From Steinernema hermaphroditum (lineage: Eukaryota; Nematoda; Chromadorea; Rhabditida; Steinernematidae): a stretch of DNA of 64,000 bases. Under the pieces are notes generated by a model. It saw nothing but the letters and a program-made list of their open reading frames with translations. It was not told the DNA's origin and did no database searches. The translations under genes and the position numbers were made by a program. Of the stretch, positions 63,548 to 64,000 are shown in pieces. The stretch lies in the NCBI GenBank assembly GCA_030435675.1, contig CM059625.1:5642001-5706000 (forward strand), in the 5' to 3' direction. How positions within the stretch are numbered: the first letter of the stretch is position 1; the number at the start of each line of letters is the position of its first letter.

Positions 63548-64000
63548 TTTTTGGTGACTTCAGACGTGCTCATGTCGTTGAGAAAACAACGACGTAACTG
63601 CAGGCCAATCGTTCAAGCTACAAGCAATGCGGTTACTTTCTTTCACGTCTTGAGTCGGGTTAAGTGCAAGTCGCTCGCGAATACATAAGACGGCCGGTCG
63701 ATTGTAGCTGTGCGGCTAATTAAACCGAACGAACAAGTGCGCGGGCGTGCACCGGCTGGCCCTCGGCCCTCGGCTCCAGCATTAGCTATTTATGTGGTGG
63801 TGCTAACAGCAAGGCCCCCCTTTCTGCAGCAAATATATGTGCCGATGCTTTTTGCACGAATCTACTGGTTGAATCGATGAGCCGCTCGAGCGACAGACGC
63901 TCTTAAGACATCATCGTCATTAACAAAGCGCGTACGACATCCACTAATCCAGGTGAATCACCCACCAGCCTGAACCTTATGCAACCAGTCTAGAGGAGAA
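63548..64000. other. Upstream flank of the guanylyl cyclase gene
   Basis: Probable 5' UTR and proximal promoter. No further exon was recognised before the window ends. GC-rich CCCTCGGCCCTCGGC occurs near 63762-63776. Confidence 0.5.

Overview
The window looks like nuclear DNA of a nematode, probably a rhabditid. Coding exons are interrupted by many introns of about 41-54 bases that begin GT and end mostly in TTTCAG, TTTTAG or CTAG. The recognisable proteins are nematode-type: ShK-domain heme peroxidases, a receptor guanylyl cyclase, an atypical copine and a VHP-1-type MAP-kinase phosphatase. No CRISPR array, operon-style bacterial gene or convincing tRNA was seen. The gene models below were built by hand from reading frame, splice sites and intron phase; the phases close for every gene reported with high confidence.

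Layout. 797-2610 (+): a small secreted Cys-rich protein of unknown function. 2611-7445: intergenic, with one copy of a dispersed repeat (the other copy is in an intron of the first gene). 7446-15733 (-): vhp-1, rhodanese plus dual-specificity phosphatase, with two introns of about 3 kb full of TGASTCA (AP-1-like) sites. 15734-26674: about 11 kb without a supported gene. 26675-33844 (-): a cpna-1-like copine with an N-terminal membrane segment, a Gln/Pro-rich linker and a C-terminal VWA/copine domain; one intron holds a LINE fragment folded into a 57-bp inverted repeat. 33869-39894: no supported gene. 39895-43892 (+) and 46789-50300 (-): two paralogous secreted ShK-peroxidases in convergent orientation. 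51830-52696 (-): a small acidic prothymosin-like protein. 56461-56789 (+): a weak candidate small gene. 57270-63547 (-): a complete receptor guanylyl cyclase with a long C-terminal tail, best matched to gcy-12.

How the genes relate. There is no common pathway. The peroxidases are probably cuticle or extracellular-matrix enzymes. The copine family member CPNA-1 acts at muscle adhesion sites. VHP-1 dampens JNK/p38-type MAP kinase signalling. GCY-12 makes cGMP. From memory, vhp-1 and gcy-12 are neighbouring genes (cosmid F08B1) on C. elegans chromosome II, and cpna-1 and mlt-7 are also on that chromosome, so the window probably samples the chromosome II ancestral linkage group with expanded spacing. 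The 5' ends of vhp-1 and cpna-1 may lack non-coding or short upstream exons that I could not place.
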